From positions 1-34,466 of the forward strand of contig JAIDRE010000105.1 in NCBI GenBank assembly GCA_029061925.1: 34,466 nt of DNA, in the 5' to 3' direction. The position numbers and the translations under genes are program-made. This document shows, one piece after another, positions 8,220 to 17,918 of this stretch (position 1 is the first letter of the stretch; every line of letters begins with the position of its first letter). This stretch comes from Muribaculaceae bacterium (GTDB lineage Bacteria > Bacteroidota > Bacteroidia > Bacteroidales > Muribaculaceae). The notes below the pieces were generated by a model. The model made no database searches and was not told where the DNA came from. It worked only from the letters and a program-made list of their open reading frames with translations.

Positions 8220-8543
8220 ATGGCTTTTACCTTTACTGACGAAAACGTCGAAAAAGAAATCGCTACCGGCAAACCTATTGTCGTAGACTTCTGGGCTACT
8301 TGGTGTGGTCCTTGCAAAGCAATTGCTCCTATCATTGATGAACTCGCTGCCGAGTATGAAGGACAGGTTCTTATTGGCAAATACAACTGTGACGAAGAAA
8401 ACGACTTCGCTTCAGCAAACCGTATCATGTCAATTCCCGCTCTCCTTTTCTACAAAGACGGTAAAAAAACCGACATCCGCATGGTAGGCGCTCAATCTAA
8501 AGCTGCTATCGAAGAAAAAATTAAAGAACTTATCGCTCTTTAA
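8220..8543 (+). CDS. trxA: Thioredoxin
   Basis: A 107-residue cytosolic disulfide reductant with the canonical WCGPCK active site (Cys29 and Cys32) and the cis-Pro segment SIPALLFYKDGK. There is no signal peptide, so it acts in the cytoplasm, probably reduced by the TrxB encoded at 15562-16506. It lies 29 bases after dnaE and is followed by a clear terminator at 8574-8609, so it is the last gene of the dnaE transcription unit. Confidence 0.96.
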   Translation: MAFTFTDENVEKEIATGKPIVVDFWATWCGPCKAIAPIIDELAAEYEGQVLIGKYNCDEENDFASANRIMSIPALLFYKDGKKTDIRMVGAQSKAAIEEKIKELIAL

Positions 8544-8573
8544 AAAAATACTTATCCATAATTCTTAAGAGTT

Positions 8574-8609
8574 GGTGTGTCAAACCGTTGGCACACCCTT
8601 TTATCTTTT
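8574..8609 (+). terminator. Intrinsic terminator after trxA
   Basis: GGTGTGTC (8574-8581) pairs with GGCACACC (8590-8597), including one G-T wobble, around an AAACCGTT loop and is followed by CTTTTATCTTTT. It also contains the GTG at 8577, which therefore cannot be a credible start for the next gene. Confidence 0.82.
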
Positions 8610-8639
8610 ATATCATATCAAACCGGTCACTATCAAGCA

Positions 8640-9569
8640 ATGAACAGCAAAATCAAAGGCTCAATTTACGGACTTTTTTCAGCAGCATTCTATGGCATGA
8701 ATCCGTTGTTTACCCTTCCGCTATACGCTGCGGGAATGACAACTAACTCGGTTTTATTCTGGCGCTATCTTTTAGCGTTACCGATTCTTGCCATTATGGT
8801 CAGAATGCGCGGTCAAAGTCTAAAAATAGGGCGCAAGCTCATCTTCCCCGTGATTGCACTCGGACTTTTGATGGGTTACTCATCGCTCGCTCTATTCTTG
8901 AGCTACCGATATATGGATGCCGGCATTGCATCATCACTGCTGTTTGTATATCCGTTGATGGTTGCACTGATAATGACATTCTTCTTCCACGAAAAACTGA
9001 CATTACAAACCATTCTCTGTCTTATTATGGCAGGAGGCGGAATTTATATGCTTTATACGGGAGGTTCATCGGGCTCAATGCTTTCAGCTGCAGGAACTTT
9101 ACTCGTTATGTCGTCGTCCCTCTCATACGCCATCTATATCGTTTGCGTTAACTTCCCGGTAATACGTCAGATACCAACTGTTGTTCTAACCTTTTATGTA
9201 ATAGCTTCGGGATGGTTGATTTTTGGTGCATCGGCACTCATCGAAGGCAATCTCGACATGCCTTCATCGCCAACCCTTTGGCTAATCACAATCGCGTTGT
9301 CGCTTTTGCCGACCGTTGCTTCATTGATTCTTACAACAATGTCAATCCAAACAATTGGTTCTACAGCAACAGCCATTCTCGGTGTATTTGAGCCAGTTAC
9401 AGCTCTTGTTTTCGGTGTACTTGTGTTTGGCGAACACCTTTCAGTATCCGACATCATCGGACTGATTCTCATTTTAGTAGCCGTATGCACGGTTATTGGT
9501 GGCGAAAATGTCTCTCACCAACTTTTGCGCATCAAAAAGCTTTTTCCTAAACGTAAACGAGGTAATTAA
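8640..9569 (+). CDS. EamA/DMT-family inner-membrane transporter
   Basis: A 309-residue, very hydrophobic protein with about ten predicted membrane spans arranged as two EamA halves. The first starts at GSIYGLFSAAFYGMNPLFTLPLY and the second near AAGTLLVMSSSLSYAIYI. It ends in a short basic cytoplasmic tail (KKLFPKRKRGN). The drug/metabolite transporter superfamily exports small metabolites, but the substrate cannot be read from sequence. The ATG at 8640 is chosen because the earlier GTG at 8577 lies in the trxA terminator. Its stop overlaps the stop of the convergent guanine deaminase by four bases, leaving no room for a terminator between them. Confidence 0.88.
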   Translation: MNSKIKGSIYGLFSAAFYGMNPLFTLPLYAAGMTTNSVLFWRYLLALPILAIMVRMRGQSLKIGRKLIFPVIALGLLMGYSSLALFLSYRYMDAGIASSLLFVYPLMVALIMTFFFHEKLTLQTILCLIMAGGGIYMLYTGGSSGSMLSAAGTLLVMSSSLSYAIYIVCVNFPVIRQIPTVVLTFYVIASGWLIFGASALIEGNLDMPSSPTLWLITIALSLLPTVASLILTTMSIQTIGSTATAILGVFEPVTALVFGVLVFGEHLSVSDIIGLILILVAVCTVIGGENVSHQLLRIKKLFPKRKRGN

Positions 9570-10960
9570 TCCTTGAAATTAGGCGAATAGCTAAATTGCT
9601 CGCCATTCATGCGGTCAAACACCTTGTGACCTGCAACGTATGTTGCACTTACAAGATTTCCCGGCGACAGCGTGATTAGCGCAAACAGCTTTTCAAAAAT
9701 ATCCAAAGCATAGTTCAATCGCCAGGAAGTAAAGCTATCAGGATTAAGGCTAACAACAGCCAAATCAGCCTCATATCCGGGCTTAATTGAACCAATTTTA
9801 TCTTCTAAATGCAATGCTTCGGCACCTCCGCGGGTTGCCATATATAAACTATGTATTGCATCAAGGTTGTGAGAACCTATCATCGCAACTTTGTAGGCAT
9901 CGGCAAGCTCGCGGATGATTGAAAATCCGGTGCCACCGCCAATATCTGATCCCATTCCGACCTTCACGGGACGAGACGGCTCCATTGCTTCCCAATACTT
10001 AAATTGACCGCCACCTAAAAACAAGTTTGACGACGGACAATGAATAGCCGCACAATCCTTGTCGTGCAGAATTTGCCACTCATCTTCGTTAACCACACAG
10101 CAATGTGCCATAACCGTCAGATGGCCAAGCATTCCGAAGCAGTCATAAACCTCAGCATAATTCTTAATGTAAGGGAATAATTCTGCGACCCATTTCACCT
10201 CCTCTACCGACTCGTCAAGATGGCTATGGAGATAAACACCACGGTCAATATATTTTTGATAAAGTTCGCCGGCAAGTCTGAGCTGACGAGAAGTTGATGT
10301 TGGTGCAAATCGCGGTATAACAGCATATAACTGACGTCCTTGTCCGTGCCATTTATTCAAAAGATGTTCAGAAATCTCAACGGATTCCTCAGCCGATTTA
10401 TCACACAACGATGCCGGAACATTTCTGTTTTGAAGCACCTTTCCCGAAATCATTCGTGTATTATATCGCATCGACTCCTCAAAAAAAGCATCGACACTCT
10501 CTTCAAACGTTGTAGCAAACACATTGGCGGTTGTCGTTCCGTGGCTTAATATCTGGCGGAAGAATACCTTAGCGGCAGTTTCTGCCACTCGTTTATCTTT
10601 AAATTTTGATTCAGTAGGGAACGTATATTGGTTGAGCCAATCAATTAACTTGTTACCAAATGAGCCGATTATCGATGATTGAACATAATGAGTATGACAA
10701 TCAATAAAACCGGGCATAATCACCGAGTTACGATAAACATCTATATTGCCAATCGGCTCATTCCGTTCTATTACCGTTTGATAGTCACCGACATCTACAA
10801 TATGTCCGTTAGTAATAACAATCAGACCATCCTTAATAAAATCGTAACATTTATCAGGAGCGTTAAGAAAAGGATTATCTTTAAAGGTCAGAATAGAGCC
10901 TCTAATACCCTTTAACTCTTTATTATTATATTCTTTATTTTCGATTGGTTCTTTTGACAT
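9566..10960 (-). CDS. guaD: Guanine deaminase (amidohydrolase superfamily)
   Basis: Hydrolyses guanine to xanthine and ammonia in purine salvage. The 464-residue protein shows the metal-binding PGFIDCHTHYVQ motif (His89 and His91), HSHLDESVEEVKWV, MAHCCVV, the substrate-pocket HCPSSNLFLGGG stretch and the MGSDIGGGTGFS segment carrying the catalytic Asp. It ends in the usual beta-sandwich return (GSIKPGYEADLAVV). The order HTHY...HCPSSN...GSDIGGG is characteristic of GuaD rather than the related Ssn/atrazine hydrolases. I take the ATG at 10960; longer in-frame starts upstream add a basic, non-conserved leader. No xanthine-related genes lie nearby. Confidence 0.9.
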   Translation of the reverse strand: MSKEPIENKEYNNKELKGIRGSILTFKDNPFLNAPDKCYDFIKDGLIVITNGHIVDVGDYQTVIERNEPIGNIDVYRNSVIMPGFIDCHTHYVQSSIIGSFGNKLIDWLNQYTFPTESKFKDKRVAETAAKVFFRQILSHGTTTANVFATTFEESVDAFFEESMRYNTRMISGKVLQNRNVPASLCDKSAEESVEISEHLLNKWHGQGRQLYAVIPRFAPTSTSRQLRLAGELYQKYIDRGVYLHSHLDESVEEVKWVAELFPYIKNYAEVYDCFGMLGHLTVMAHCCVVNEDEWQILHDKDCAAIHCPSSNLFLGGGQFKYWEAMEPSRPVKVGMGSDIGGGTGFSIIRELADAYKVAMIGSHNLDAIHSLYMATRGGAEALHLEDKIGSIKPGYEADLAVVSLNPDSFTSWRLNYALDIFEKLFALITLSPGNLVSATYVAGHKVFDRMNGEQFSYSPNFKD

Positions 10961-11115
10961 AATGTAGATGCTTAGACTTTTAAAGTTATGTTTAGAACGT
11001 CTTGCGGCACAATTAGTCGTAACGATTCCAAATATCAAACAACCTCGACCACAATTTTGTTCATAAATTTTTAATTATAATTAAACCATTTGCCCTTTTA
11101 TGTTGTCTTATTAGT

Positions 11116-11895
11116 ATGAAAACAAAGATTTTACTGTCACTTATGCTCTCCGTGCTGTTTTTAACAGCTAAAGCCGATGGTCCTCACAACGAGTCACTGT
11201 CCTATGATATCATGTTTAAATGGGGGCTCATCAATAAAAATGCAGGCAACGTTACCCTCGATACAAAACTCGGTAATGATGGCACGTTCTCATCTGTACT
11301 TGTTGGGAAATCAGCCAAATGGGCGGACAAATTCTATACCGTTCGCGATACACTCATGGGTACAGTTGTAATTGACGGTCTCAAACCTGTTTACTACGAA
11401 AAAATTTCTCACGAGGGTGGCGAATTTAAGCGCGACATCATCAACTATCAGCGTTCAGGTAATACTGTTACCGGAAACTGCGACCGATACAAGCAAAAAA
11501 AAGCCGGGCAACCGATTGTTTACAGTCAAAATTTGCTCTCGGCTAACGGATATACCGTTGATATGTTGTCATCGTTCTATTACATGCGCTATCTCGACTA
11601 CACCAATATGAAACCCGGTGACTCGGTGACGATGAATATTTTTTCAGGAAGTAAAAAGGAAATTCTTCATATAACATATCAGGGTCAGCAAACTGTTTCG
11701 ATTAATGAGACAACTTCTCGCAACTGTTATGCCATAACATTTTCATTCACCTCAGAGAAAAATGGTAAAGTCAAAACAAGCGACGACCTCTATGCTTGGA
11801 TTTCAACCGACTCAAGTCGTGTACCCGTAAAAATGCAGGGTAAACTGCCAATAGGCACCGTACAAGCATTCCTTACAAATTACGTTGAGCAATAA
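11116..11895 (+). CDS. DUF3108 domain periplasmic protein
   Basis: A 259-residue exported protein with signal peptide MKTKILLSLMLSVLFLTAKA. The mature part has the DUF3108 pattern: an N-terminal strand SLSYDIMFKWGLINKNAGNVTL, a middle VDMLSSFYYMRYLDYTNMKPGDSV, and a C-terminal LYAWISTDSSRVPVKMQGKLPIGTVQAFL ending. The family is common in Bacteroidetes and Proteobacteria, predicted beta-rich, and its function is unknown. It is transcribed away from guaD across a 155-base gap and is followed by ftsK after 121 bases. Confidence 0.85.
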   Translation: MKTKILLSLMLSVLFLTAKADGPHNESLSYDIMFKWGLINKNAGNVTLDTKLGNDGTFSSVLVGKSAKWADKFYTVRDTLMGTVVIDGLKPVYYEKISHEGGEFKRDIINYQRSGNTVTGNCDRYKQKKAGQPIVYSQNLLSANGYTVDMLSSFYYMRYLDYTNMKPGDSVTMNIFSGSKKEILHITYQGQQTVSINETTSRNCYAITFSFTSEKNGKVKTSDDLYAWISTDSSRVPVKMQGKLPIGTVQAFLTNYVEQ

Positions 11896-11965
11896 ACGTA
11901 AAATTTTGGCATTATTTTTTTCGCTTATTAGCATCCTGTATCGAAAAAGTATCAGCTTTTATTCG

Positions 11966-11973
11966 TATCTTTG
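11966..11973 (+). promoter_or_regulatory. Probable -7 element for ftsK
   Basis: TATCTTTG matches TAnnTTTG 43 bases before the ftsK ATG. No clear -33 TTTG is found at 19-21 bases upstream. Confidence 0.42.
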
Positions 11974-12016
11974 CAATTAAAACGCAAAATACTCTATTTT
12001 TTGATACAAACCCTTC

Positions 12017-14902
12017 ATGAGTTCATATAATCCCAACGAATACGACCCTTCAGTAATTGATTCTGACGATATTTATACCCATCCCGAACGAATGGGTGGA
12101 CACGAACGTTCAACCGGACCTGTTCAAGATTTAGATTCATATCTAAGTTCCGACTCTCCACGCGTTCATCGTCAACCAGAAACTGAACAGGAGCCGCGTC
12201 GCACCGCGCCAAAACAAAAGGTTCGAAAACCGAAGACCGAAGATGATGGTCCCGGGTTCTTTAAAAGCATTGCAAATTTCGTTACCGACCGACGCACTCA
12301 CGGTGCTATCGGTATCGGTTTGATCTTGTTTTCGGCTTACGTACTAATTGCATCTCTATCTTATTTTGTTACAGGACGCCACGATCAAAGTGCAATAACA
12401 TCGCATTCTATCGAACATCTGGCTGTAAATGGTGGAACAGAAAACATTGGAGGTCCTACAGGTGCAGTTCTAAGCCAAGTGGTTTTGACAAACTCTCTTG
12501 GTCTTGGAGCTGGAGTTATTATCTTCTACCTGATTGTAATCGGACTTGCACTTCTCCGTGTCAGAAAGATTAACTTCTGGTCGTTGACTTTCAAATGTCT
12601 GCTTATAGCTATTACCATTTCTCTTGTTGCAGGCCTGTTGACCTATCCGATCGAAAGCTCATTCCTGTATGGCGGACAACACGGACGATGGATTAACACT
12701 TTATTGATTCAGCGTACAGGTTGGGTCGGAGCTACATTTGTTAGCATATTCCTTGTAGGATGTATTGTTTTTATATATCTGAACGAACTCATCAGACTGT
12801 ATATGGCTTATCGCCGTCGTATGGCAGAACACCGAGCAAAAGTTGAAGCCGCACGCAAAGCCCGCGAAGAGGCTGATGCCAAAGTTCGTGCAAACTCGAC
12901 TAACGACATATTGAATCAGGACATGGAAGATGTTGTTATCATCAAGCACCCCGAAGACCCTGTTGTCGGTTTTGAAAATGCCAACGAAGAAGAGCACACC
13001 GACAGTCACGATCCGTTCGAGGAAGAAAAAGCCGAAATTATTGATCCTGACAGCACCGAACATCAGCCAATTCGCCCATACGCCGGCGGTAAAACGCTCA
13101 ACGATACATTTGCCACAACCGATCCTGTTCCGGCTCAACCTGTCCAAACAATTGAACCTCTTGAACAAAAGCCTGTTCAGACCACTGAGTCCATTGCAAG
13201 TCAACCTTTTGATTCAAAAGATGAGTTAGTCGAAATTCCGGTCGTTGATCCCGAAGACCATGCTGTTTCTCAGACTGAAAATCAATCTCAACCCGAAGTT
13301 GAGGCCAAACCGACTGAGGTTACTAAGCCTAACGAGCCCGTCTTTGTTGAAAATGTGACCCAAGAAATTGAAACTGCTGATTCAATAAATCGAAAACCGT
13401 TTGACCCCACCTCTGAATTGCCCGATTTCAAGCTCCCGCCGATTGACATTCTTCGTGAATATGAAGACAACCGCGACAATGTCGAGGTTGATCAGGAAAG
13501 TAATGAGCAAAAAGATGAAATCATCCACGCTCTTGACACTTACGGCATCAAAATTTCAAAAGTTGAAGCAACTGTCGGTGCGACAATCACCCTCTTTGAG
13601 ATTACCCCGGTTGAAGGCACCCGCGTACAAACCATCAAACGACTTGGCGATGATTTGATGATGACTCTGGCTGCCAAAGGTATCCGCATCATTGCACCTA
13701 TACCCGGTAAAAGCTCTATCGGTATTGAAGTGCCTAATAAAAATCCCCAGGTCGTTTCGATCCGCTCGATTTTGTCATCTAAAGACTTTCAGGAATCGAA
13801 ATATGAGCTGCCGATTGCGATGGGTACAACAATCAGCAATAAAGTTTACATTGCCGACCTTGCAAAAATGCCCCACCTTCTTGTTGCGGGTGCCACCGGT
13901 CAAGGTAAATCGGTCGGACTTAACACTATCATCGCATCGCTCCTCTACAAAAAACATCCTGCCACTCTCAAGTTTGTACTCGTTGATCCAAAAATGGTTG
14001 AGTTTAGTCTCTACAACTGTCTTGAGCATCACTACCTTGCCAAACTTCCCGACGAAGAATCGCCCGTTATCACCGAGAGCGACAAGGTTGTCAATACCCT
14101 CAACTCGCTTTGTGTTGAAATGGATAATCGCTACCGCTTGCTGATGTCAGCCGGATGTCGTAATATCGTCGAATATAATAACAAATTCATAAACCGCGAA
14201 ATTGATGAAGCTGACGGTCACCGTTTCCTCCCCTACATCGTTATCATAGTTGACGAGTATGGCGACTTGCTTATGACTGCCGGTAAAGATATCGAAACAC
14301 CGATTGCTCGTATCGGACAAAAAGCTCGTGCCGTCGGTATGCACATGATTCTTGCGACCCAGCGCCCGTCAACCAAAATTGTAAACGGTACAATCAAAGC
14401 CAACTTCCCGGGACGTATCGCCTTTAAAGTTGCTTCGGGCGTTGACAGCCAGACAATTCTTGACCGTCCGGGTGCAAACCAGCTCATCGGTCGCGGTGAT
14501 ATGCTCATCTGGGCAAACGGCTCAATCGAACGTGTTCAATGTGCATTCATCGACACCCCCGAAGTTGAATCGGTTTGTCGTTTCATCTCTCGTCAGCCCA
14601 GCTTCCTGAACGCCTATCCCCTCCCCGAATATATTCCCGAAGGAGCCGGTGGCAATGGTGGAAATGCGGGAGCACTCACCGATCGCGACCCGCTATTCGA
14701 TGAAATCGCACGCTATATTTCAATGAGTAATCAGGCATCAACAACCTCATTGCAACGCCGCTACTCAATAGGTTTCGCGCGTGCCGGTAAGATCATGGAT
14801 CAATTGGAAGCTGCCGGAATCGTCGGACCTTCTCTTGGAGGTAAACCTCGCAACGTATTGATGAGCTCAATCGAAGTTGAACAGTTTCTTGAACAAGGAT
14901 AA
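12017..14902 (+). CDS. ftsK: DNA translocase FtsK/SpoIIIE
   Basis: Couples chromosome dimer resolution and segregation to septum closure. At 961 residues it has a short cytoplasmic N-terminus, four membrane spans (about residues 90-265), then a long acidic Pro/Glu/Thr-rich linker (about 285-480). The motor follows: Walker A VAGATGQGKSVGLN near residue 622, Walker B YIVIIVDEYGDLL near residue 735, and MILATQRPSTKIVNG-type sensor sequence. The C-terminal gamma winged helix (SNQASTTSLQRRYSIGFARAGKIMDQLE) normally reads KOPS-like polar DNA motifs. The lolA-like gene begins two bases after the stop, indicating cotranscription. Confidence 0.96.
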   Translation: MSSYNPNEYDPSVIDSDDIYTHPERMGGHERSTGPVQDLDSYLSSDSPRVHRQPETEQEPRRTAPKQKVRKPKTEDDGPGFFKSIANFVTDRRTHGAIGIGLILFSAYVLIASLSYFVTGRHDQSAITSHSIEHLAVNGGTENIGGPTGAVLSQVVLTNSLGLGAGVIIFYLIVIGLALLRVRKINFWSLTFKCLLIAITISLVAGLLTYPIESSFLYGGQHGRWINTLLIQRTGWVGATFVSIFLVGCIVFIYLNELIRLYMAYRRRMAEHRAKVEAARKAREEADAKVRANSTNDILNQDMEDVVIIKHPEDPVVGFENANEEEHTDSHDPFEEEKAEIIDPDSTEHQPIRPYAGGKTLNDTFATTDPVPAQPVQTIEPLEQKPVQTTESIASQPFDSKDELVEIPVVDPEDHAVSQTENQSQPEVEAKPTEVTKPNEPVFVENVTQEIETADSINRKPFDPTSELPDFKLPPIDILREYEDNRDNVEVDQESNEQKDEIIHALDTYGIKISKVEATVGATITLFEITPVEGTRVQTIKRLGDDLMMTLAAKGIRIIAPIPGKSSIGIEVPNKNPQVVSIRSILSSKDFQESKYELPIAMGTTISNKVYIADLAKMPHLLVAGATGQGKSVGLNTIIASLLYKKHPATLKFVLVDPKMVEFSLYNCLEHHYLAKLPDEESPVITESDKVVNTLNSLCVEMDNRYRLLMSAGCRNIVEYNNKFINREIDEADGHRFLPYIVIIVDEYGDLLMTAGKDIETPIARIGQKARAVGMHMILATQRPSTKIVNGTIKANFPGRIAFKVASGVDSQTILDRPGANQLIGRGDMLIWANGSIERVQCAFIDTPEVESVCRFISRQPSFLNAYPLPEYIPEGAGGNGGNAGALTDRDPLFDEIARYISMSNQASTTSLQRRYSIGFARAGKIMDQLEAAGIVGPSLGGKPRNVLMSSIEVEQFLEQG

Positions 14903-14904
14903 CT

Positions 14905-15534
14905 ATGGTAGTTAAGTCAATATATAAAATATTTGTAACGATTCTTGTCGCTGTTTTCGGGTTGATCGCCTTTGATTGCTATGCTCAACATGACCCGGCA
15001 GCTCTGCTTAAAGCCGCATCACAACGTCTGAAATCAGCGCCATCAATCACTGCGACACTATCCATTACAGCTGACGGTCGTACAAATACCGGACATCTCA
15101 CCTTGTCAGGAAATAAATTTGCATTAACAACCCCAATCGGTTCAACCTGGTATGACGGCAAAACGTTGTGGAGTCATTCCGTTTCAACTCGCGAAGTCAA
15201 CATTTCAGAACCTGAGGAAAGTGAACTTGCCGAGATTAATCCGCTCGTCATGATTGACAGGTCACTCTCTGCCTACAACATACAGCTTTTAAAATCGTCA
15301 CCCGATAAAGTTATTGAAATGACACCGATCAAAAAACGTGGTGCCGACATTCAAAAAGCAGTTATAACAATTTCATCAGCTACAGGCTATCCTTCTCAAA
15401 TTGTTTTAACTGTCAATAACCGCATTGTGAAAGTTAATTTCACAAAAGTCGTTGCCGGCAAAAAGCTCGCCGACAATGATTTTACTTTCGACCCTAAACA
15501 ATTTCCCAACGCAGTTGTTAATGATTTAAGATAA
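14905..15534 (+). CDS. LolA-like outer-membrane lipoprotein carrier
   Basis: A 209-residue exported protein with signal sequence ending near FDCYAQ and a LolA-type fold pattern: LLKAASQRLKSAPSITATLSI at the start, GHLTLSGNKFALTTPIGSTWYDGKTLWSHS in the middle (the usual W-x-D-G-K-T turn), and DNDFTFDPKQFPNAVVNDLR at the end. LolA ferries lipoproteins across the periplasm from LolCDE to the outer membrane. Bacteroidetes carry divergent LolA-like paralogs, so the exact cargo is uncertain. It starts two bases after ftsK and is followed 27 bases later by trxB. Confidence 0.83.
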   Translation: MVVKSIYKIFVTILVAVFGLIAFDCYAQHDPAALLKAASQRLKSAPSITATLSITADGRTNTGHLTLSGNKFALTTPIGSTWYDGKTLWSHSVSTREVNISEPEESELAEINPLVMIDRSLSAYNIQLLKSSPDKVIEMTPIKKRGADIQKAVITISSATGYPSQIVLTVNNRIVKVNFTKVVAGKKLADNDFTFDPKQFPNAVVNDLR

Positions 15535-15561
15535 TTCACGAACTATAAATACCTATCTATC

Positions 15562-16506
15562 ATGGCTCAACACAAAACTAAATGTCTTATTATCGGCTCA
15601 GGTCCTGCCGGATATACCGCAGCAATCTACGCTTCACGCGCTAATCTCGACCCGATTCTTTACCAGGGTATGCAACCAGGCGGTCAGTTGACAACTACTA
15701 CCGAAGTTGAAAACTTCCCCGGCTATCCTAAAGGCATTACCGGTCCCGAACTGATGGACGACCTTCGCGAACAGGCAGCGAGATTTAATGCTGACATTCG
15801 CTCAGGTATGGTTGTTAAAGTCAACTTTGAAAAACGTCCGTTTATTGCCGAACTCGAAAACGGCGACACTGTCGAGGCTGACACCGTAATCATCGCAACC
15901 GGTGCTACTGCCAAATATCTCGGACTCCCCGACGAAGACAAATATAAAGGTATGGGCGTTTCAGCCTGTGCAACCTGTGACGGATTCTTCTACCGCAAAC
16001 GTACTGTTGCCGTTGTTGGGGGTGGGGATACAGCGTGCGAAGAAGCTCTCTACCTCAGCGGTATCGCAAACAAGGTTTACCTCATTGTTCGCAAGCCAAC
16101 ACTCCGCGCATCAAAAATCATGCAGAAACGCGTGCTTGAGAAAGAAAATATCACAGTACTTTTCAACTGCAATACAATCGGTCTCTTTGGCAAAGATGCT
16201 GTTGAAGGTGCAAAAATCGTTGAGAACAAAGGCACTGAAAACGAGCAGATATTCGACATCGCAATCGATGGATTCTTTCTCGCTATCGGCCACACGCCCA
16301 ACACCGAAGTGTTCAAACCATATATCGAACTCGACGAAGCCGGATTTATCGTTACACACAACAACACAACCGAAACCAACATCCCAGGTATTTTTGCAGC
16401 CGGTGACGTTGCCGATCCTCGCTACCGCCAAGGTATCTCTGCCGCCGGCTCAGGCTGTCGTGCTGCAATCGATGCCGAGCACTTCCTAATTGAACACGAA
16501 GAATAA
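15562..16506 (+). CDS. trxB: Thioredoxin reductase (NADPH)
   Basis: A 314-residue flavoenzyme that passes electrons from NADPH to thioredoxin. It has the FAD-binding CLIIGSGPAGYTAAIYASRA start, the redox-active CATC motif (Cys136 and Cys139), an NADPH-binding VVGGGDTACEEA segment soon after, and the C-terminal FAD motif GIFAAGDVADPRYRQ. Order and length match low-molecular-weight TrxB. It is the last gene of the forward run and ends at a strong hairpin shared with the convergent efflux operon. Confidence 0.97.
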   Translation: MAQHKTKCLIIGSGPAGYTAAIYASRANLDPILYQGMQPGGQLTTTTEVENFPGYPKGITGPELMDDLREQAARFNADIRSGMVVKVNFEKRPFIAELENGDTVEADTVIIATGATAKYLGLPDEDKYKGMGVSACATCDGFFYRKRTVAVVGGGDTACEEALYLSGIANKVYLIVRKPTLRASKIMQKRVLEKENITVLFNCNTIGLFGKDAVEGAKIVENKGTENEQIFDIAIDGFFLAIGHTPNTEVFKPYIELDEAGFIVTHNNTTETNIPGIFAAGDVADPRYRQGISAAGSGCRAAIDAEHFLIEHEE

Positions 16507-16518
16507 ACTTCCCTTCAT

Positions 16519-16562
16519 AAAAAAACAAGAGGTGGGCTGAAAAGTCCACCTCTTGTTTTTTT
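16519..16562. terminator. Strong bidirectional intrinsic terminator
   Basis: A near-perfect stem: AACAAGAGGTGG (16524-16535) pairs with CCACCTCTTGTT (16546-16557), with A-tract and T-tract on either side. It works in both directions and separates trxB from the convergent TolC-type gene. Confidence 0.95.
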
Positions 16563-16582
16563 ATCAATATCTAACGATATGT

Positions 16583-17896
16583 TTATTGCTCTGTCAAACG
16601 ACGGTTTGAGCCATAGAAATCAAGGATGCGGGTACGAAGGATATACTCATAGTGAGATTGGATTCTGTTGATTGATGCCTGCTGATATTGAACTTTTGCC
16701 TGTTCAAATTCGGTTGGGGTCGAACGTCCCATCTCATATTTACCTTTTATTGCATCAAGTGCCTCGCGTGCGATTGACTCGGTTTCGATGCCTGTCAGAT
16801 ATTTTTGACGGGCGCCGGTTGCGCGATAGTAAGCCTGCTGAATCTCTTGATAGAGTGTGGTTGTTCGGTTTTCAAGCTGAAGAGCTGCAGAAAGTTCACG
16901 AATACGCGCCTTGCGAACGCTATTTCGTGTCGAGAACGCATCAAAAATAGGGACAGTCAATGAGAAACCGATAGACTTGTTCAGGTTATCGCGCATCTGA
17001 CGGGAAAACGAGGGGTTTTCGATTCCCGAAATGTTGTAATAACTACTACCGATCCCGGCAGTGAATGACAAATGAGGCAGATAACCGCTCTTTGCCAGAC
17101 TAACACCGGCCTGAGCTGCCTCAATATCGTTTTTCGCGCTTTTAATTGAATTATTAGACGACATTGCACGCATATAAACATCGTCAGGTGACATAATCAC
17201 AGGGTCAAGAGTCTGAATAGGTTCGATATCAAAGTTTTCAGGCGAAGGCAAATTAAGCAACTGAGCTAAATCAAGACGAGCGATTGCAAGGTTATTTTCT
17301 GTATCAGTATAATTCTGACGGTCATTAGCGAGTTGACTGCGAGCCTGTAAAACATCAATTTCGGCGATTTTTCCAGCCTCGGCAAGTGCCTCCTGACGTT
17401 TCAATTCATAGTCACTTAGCTCAACCTGTTCCTGAGCGTTTTTCAGCATTTCAGAATAGGCAAGCACCTGAAGATATTGCGATATAACATTGAGCGTTAT
17501 ATCATCTTTTGCACTCTCAATCTGGAGCAAAAGCGAACGATAATTGATACGTGCATATTTCAACTGTCGGGTTGCCGAGAGTCCTTGAAACAAAGGTAAA
17601 CTCATATTCACACCCCACTGAAAATTCTTTGTGTTTCGGTTGGCGTATGTATTCTCCGATGTCAAACCGCGACCAAAGTTAAACGATTGACCTGCCGATG
17701 CGCTTAAGCTGGGCAAGAAGCGGTCTTGTGCTTCTGTTATATCATATTCGCCTGACATTCGATCTAATTCGCGTGCTTTAACTGTCAAGTTATGCTCGAT
17801 TGCATAATTGATACAACTGTCAAGACTCCACTTGGTCTGAGCCACAAGTGACATCGACATTATGCCGGTAAGCGAAGTTATCAGTATTTTTTTCAT
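16583..17896 (-). CDS. TolC-family outer-membrane efflux protein
   Basis: A 437-residue exported protein (signal region MKKILITSLTGIMSMSLVAQ) with the two-fold repeated coiled-coil pattern of the OEP family. Examples are WSLDSCINYAIEHNL at the start, the TAGIGSSYYNISG strand, SIGFSLTVPIFDAFSTRNSVRKARI in the second half, and TEFEQAKVQYQQASINRIQSHYEYI near the end. It would form the outer-membrane exit duct of the pump encoded by the four genes upstream. It starts 22 bases after the adaptor and is the last gene of the operon, ending at the shared terminator. Confidence 0.93.
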   Translation of the reverse strand: MKKILITSLTGIMSMSLVAQTKWSLDSCINYAIEHNLTVKARELDRMSGEYDITEAQDRFLPSLSASAGQSFNFGRGLTSENTYANRNTKNFQWGVNMSLPLFQGLSATRQLKYARINYRSLLLQIESAKDDITLNVISQYLQVLAYSEMLKNAQEQVELSDYELKRQEALAEAGKIAEIDVLQARSQLANDRQNYTDTENNLAIARLDLAQLLNLPSPENFDIEPIQTLDPVIMSPDDVYMRAMSSNNSIKSAKNDIEAAQAGVSLAKSGYLPHLSFTAGIGSSYYNISGIENPSFSRQMRDNLNKSIGFSLTVPIFDAFSTRNSVRKARIRELSAALQLENRTTTLYQEIQQAYYRATGARQKYLTGIETESIAREALDAIKGKYEMGRSTPTEFEQAKVQYQQASINRIQSHYEYILRTRILDFYGSNRRLTEQ

Positions 17897-17918
17897 CTGC
17901 TATTCTTTTTAAACAGGA

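Noticed and set aside
8577..8639. GTG start for the EamA transporter
   Set aside because: It lies inside the trxA terminator hairpin; ATG 8640 gives a normal membrane-protein start.
12701..13204. 167-codon minus-strand frame opposite ftsK
   Set aside because: It lies opposite the acidic linker of FtsK; the Cys/Phe-rich product has no family resemblance and no promoter.
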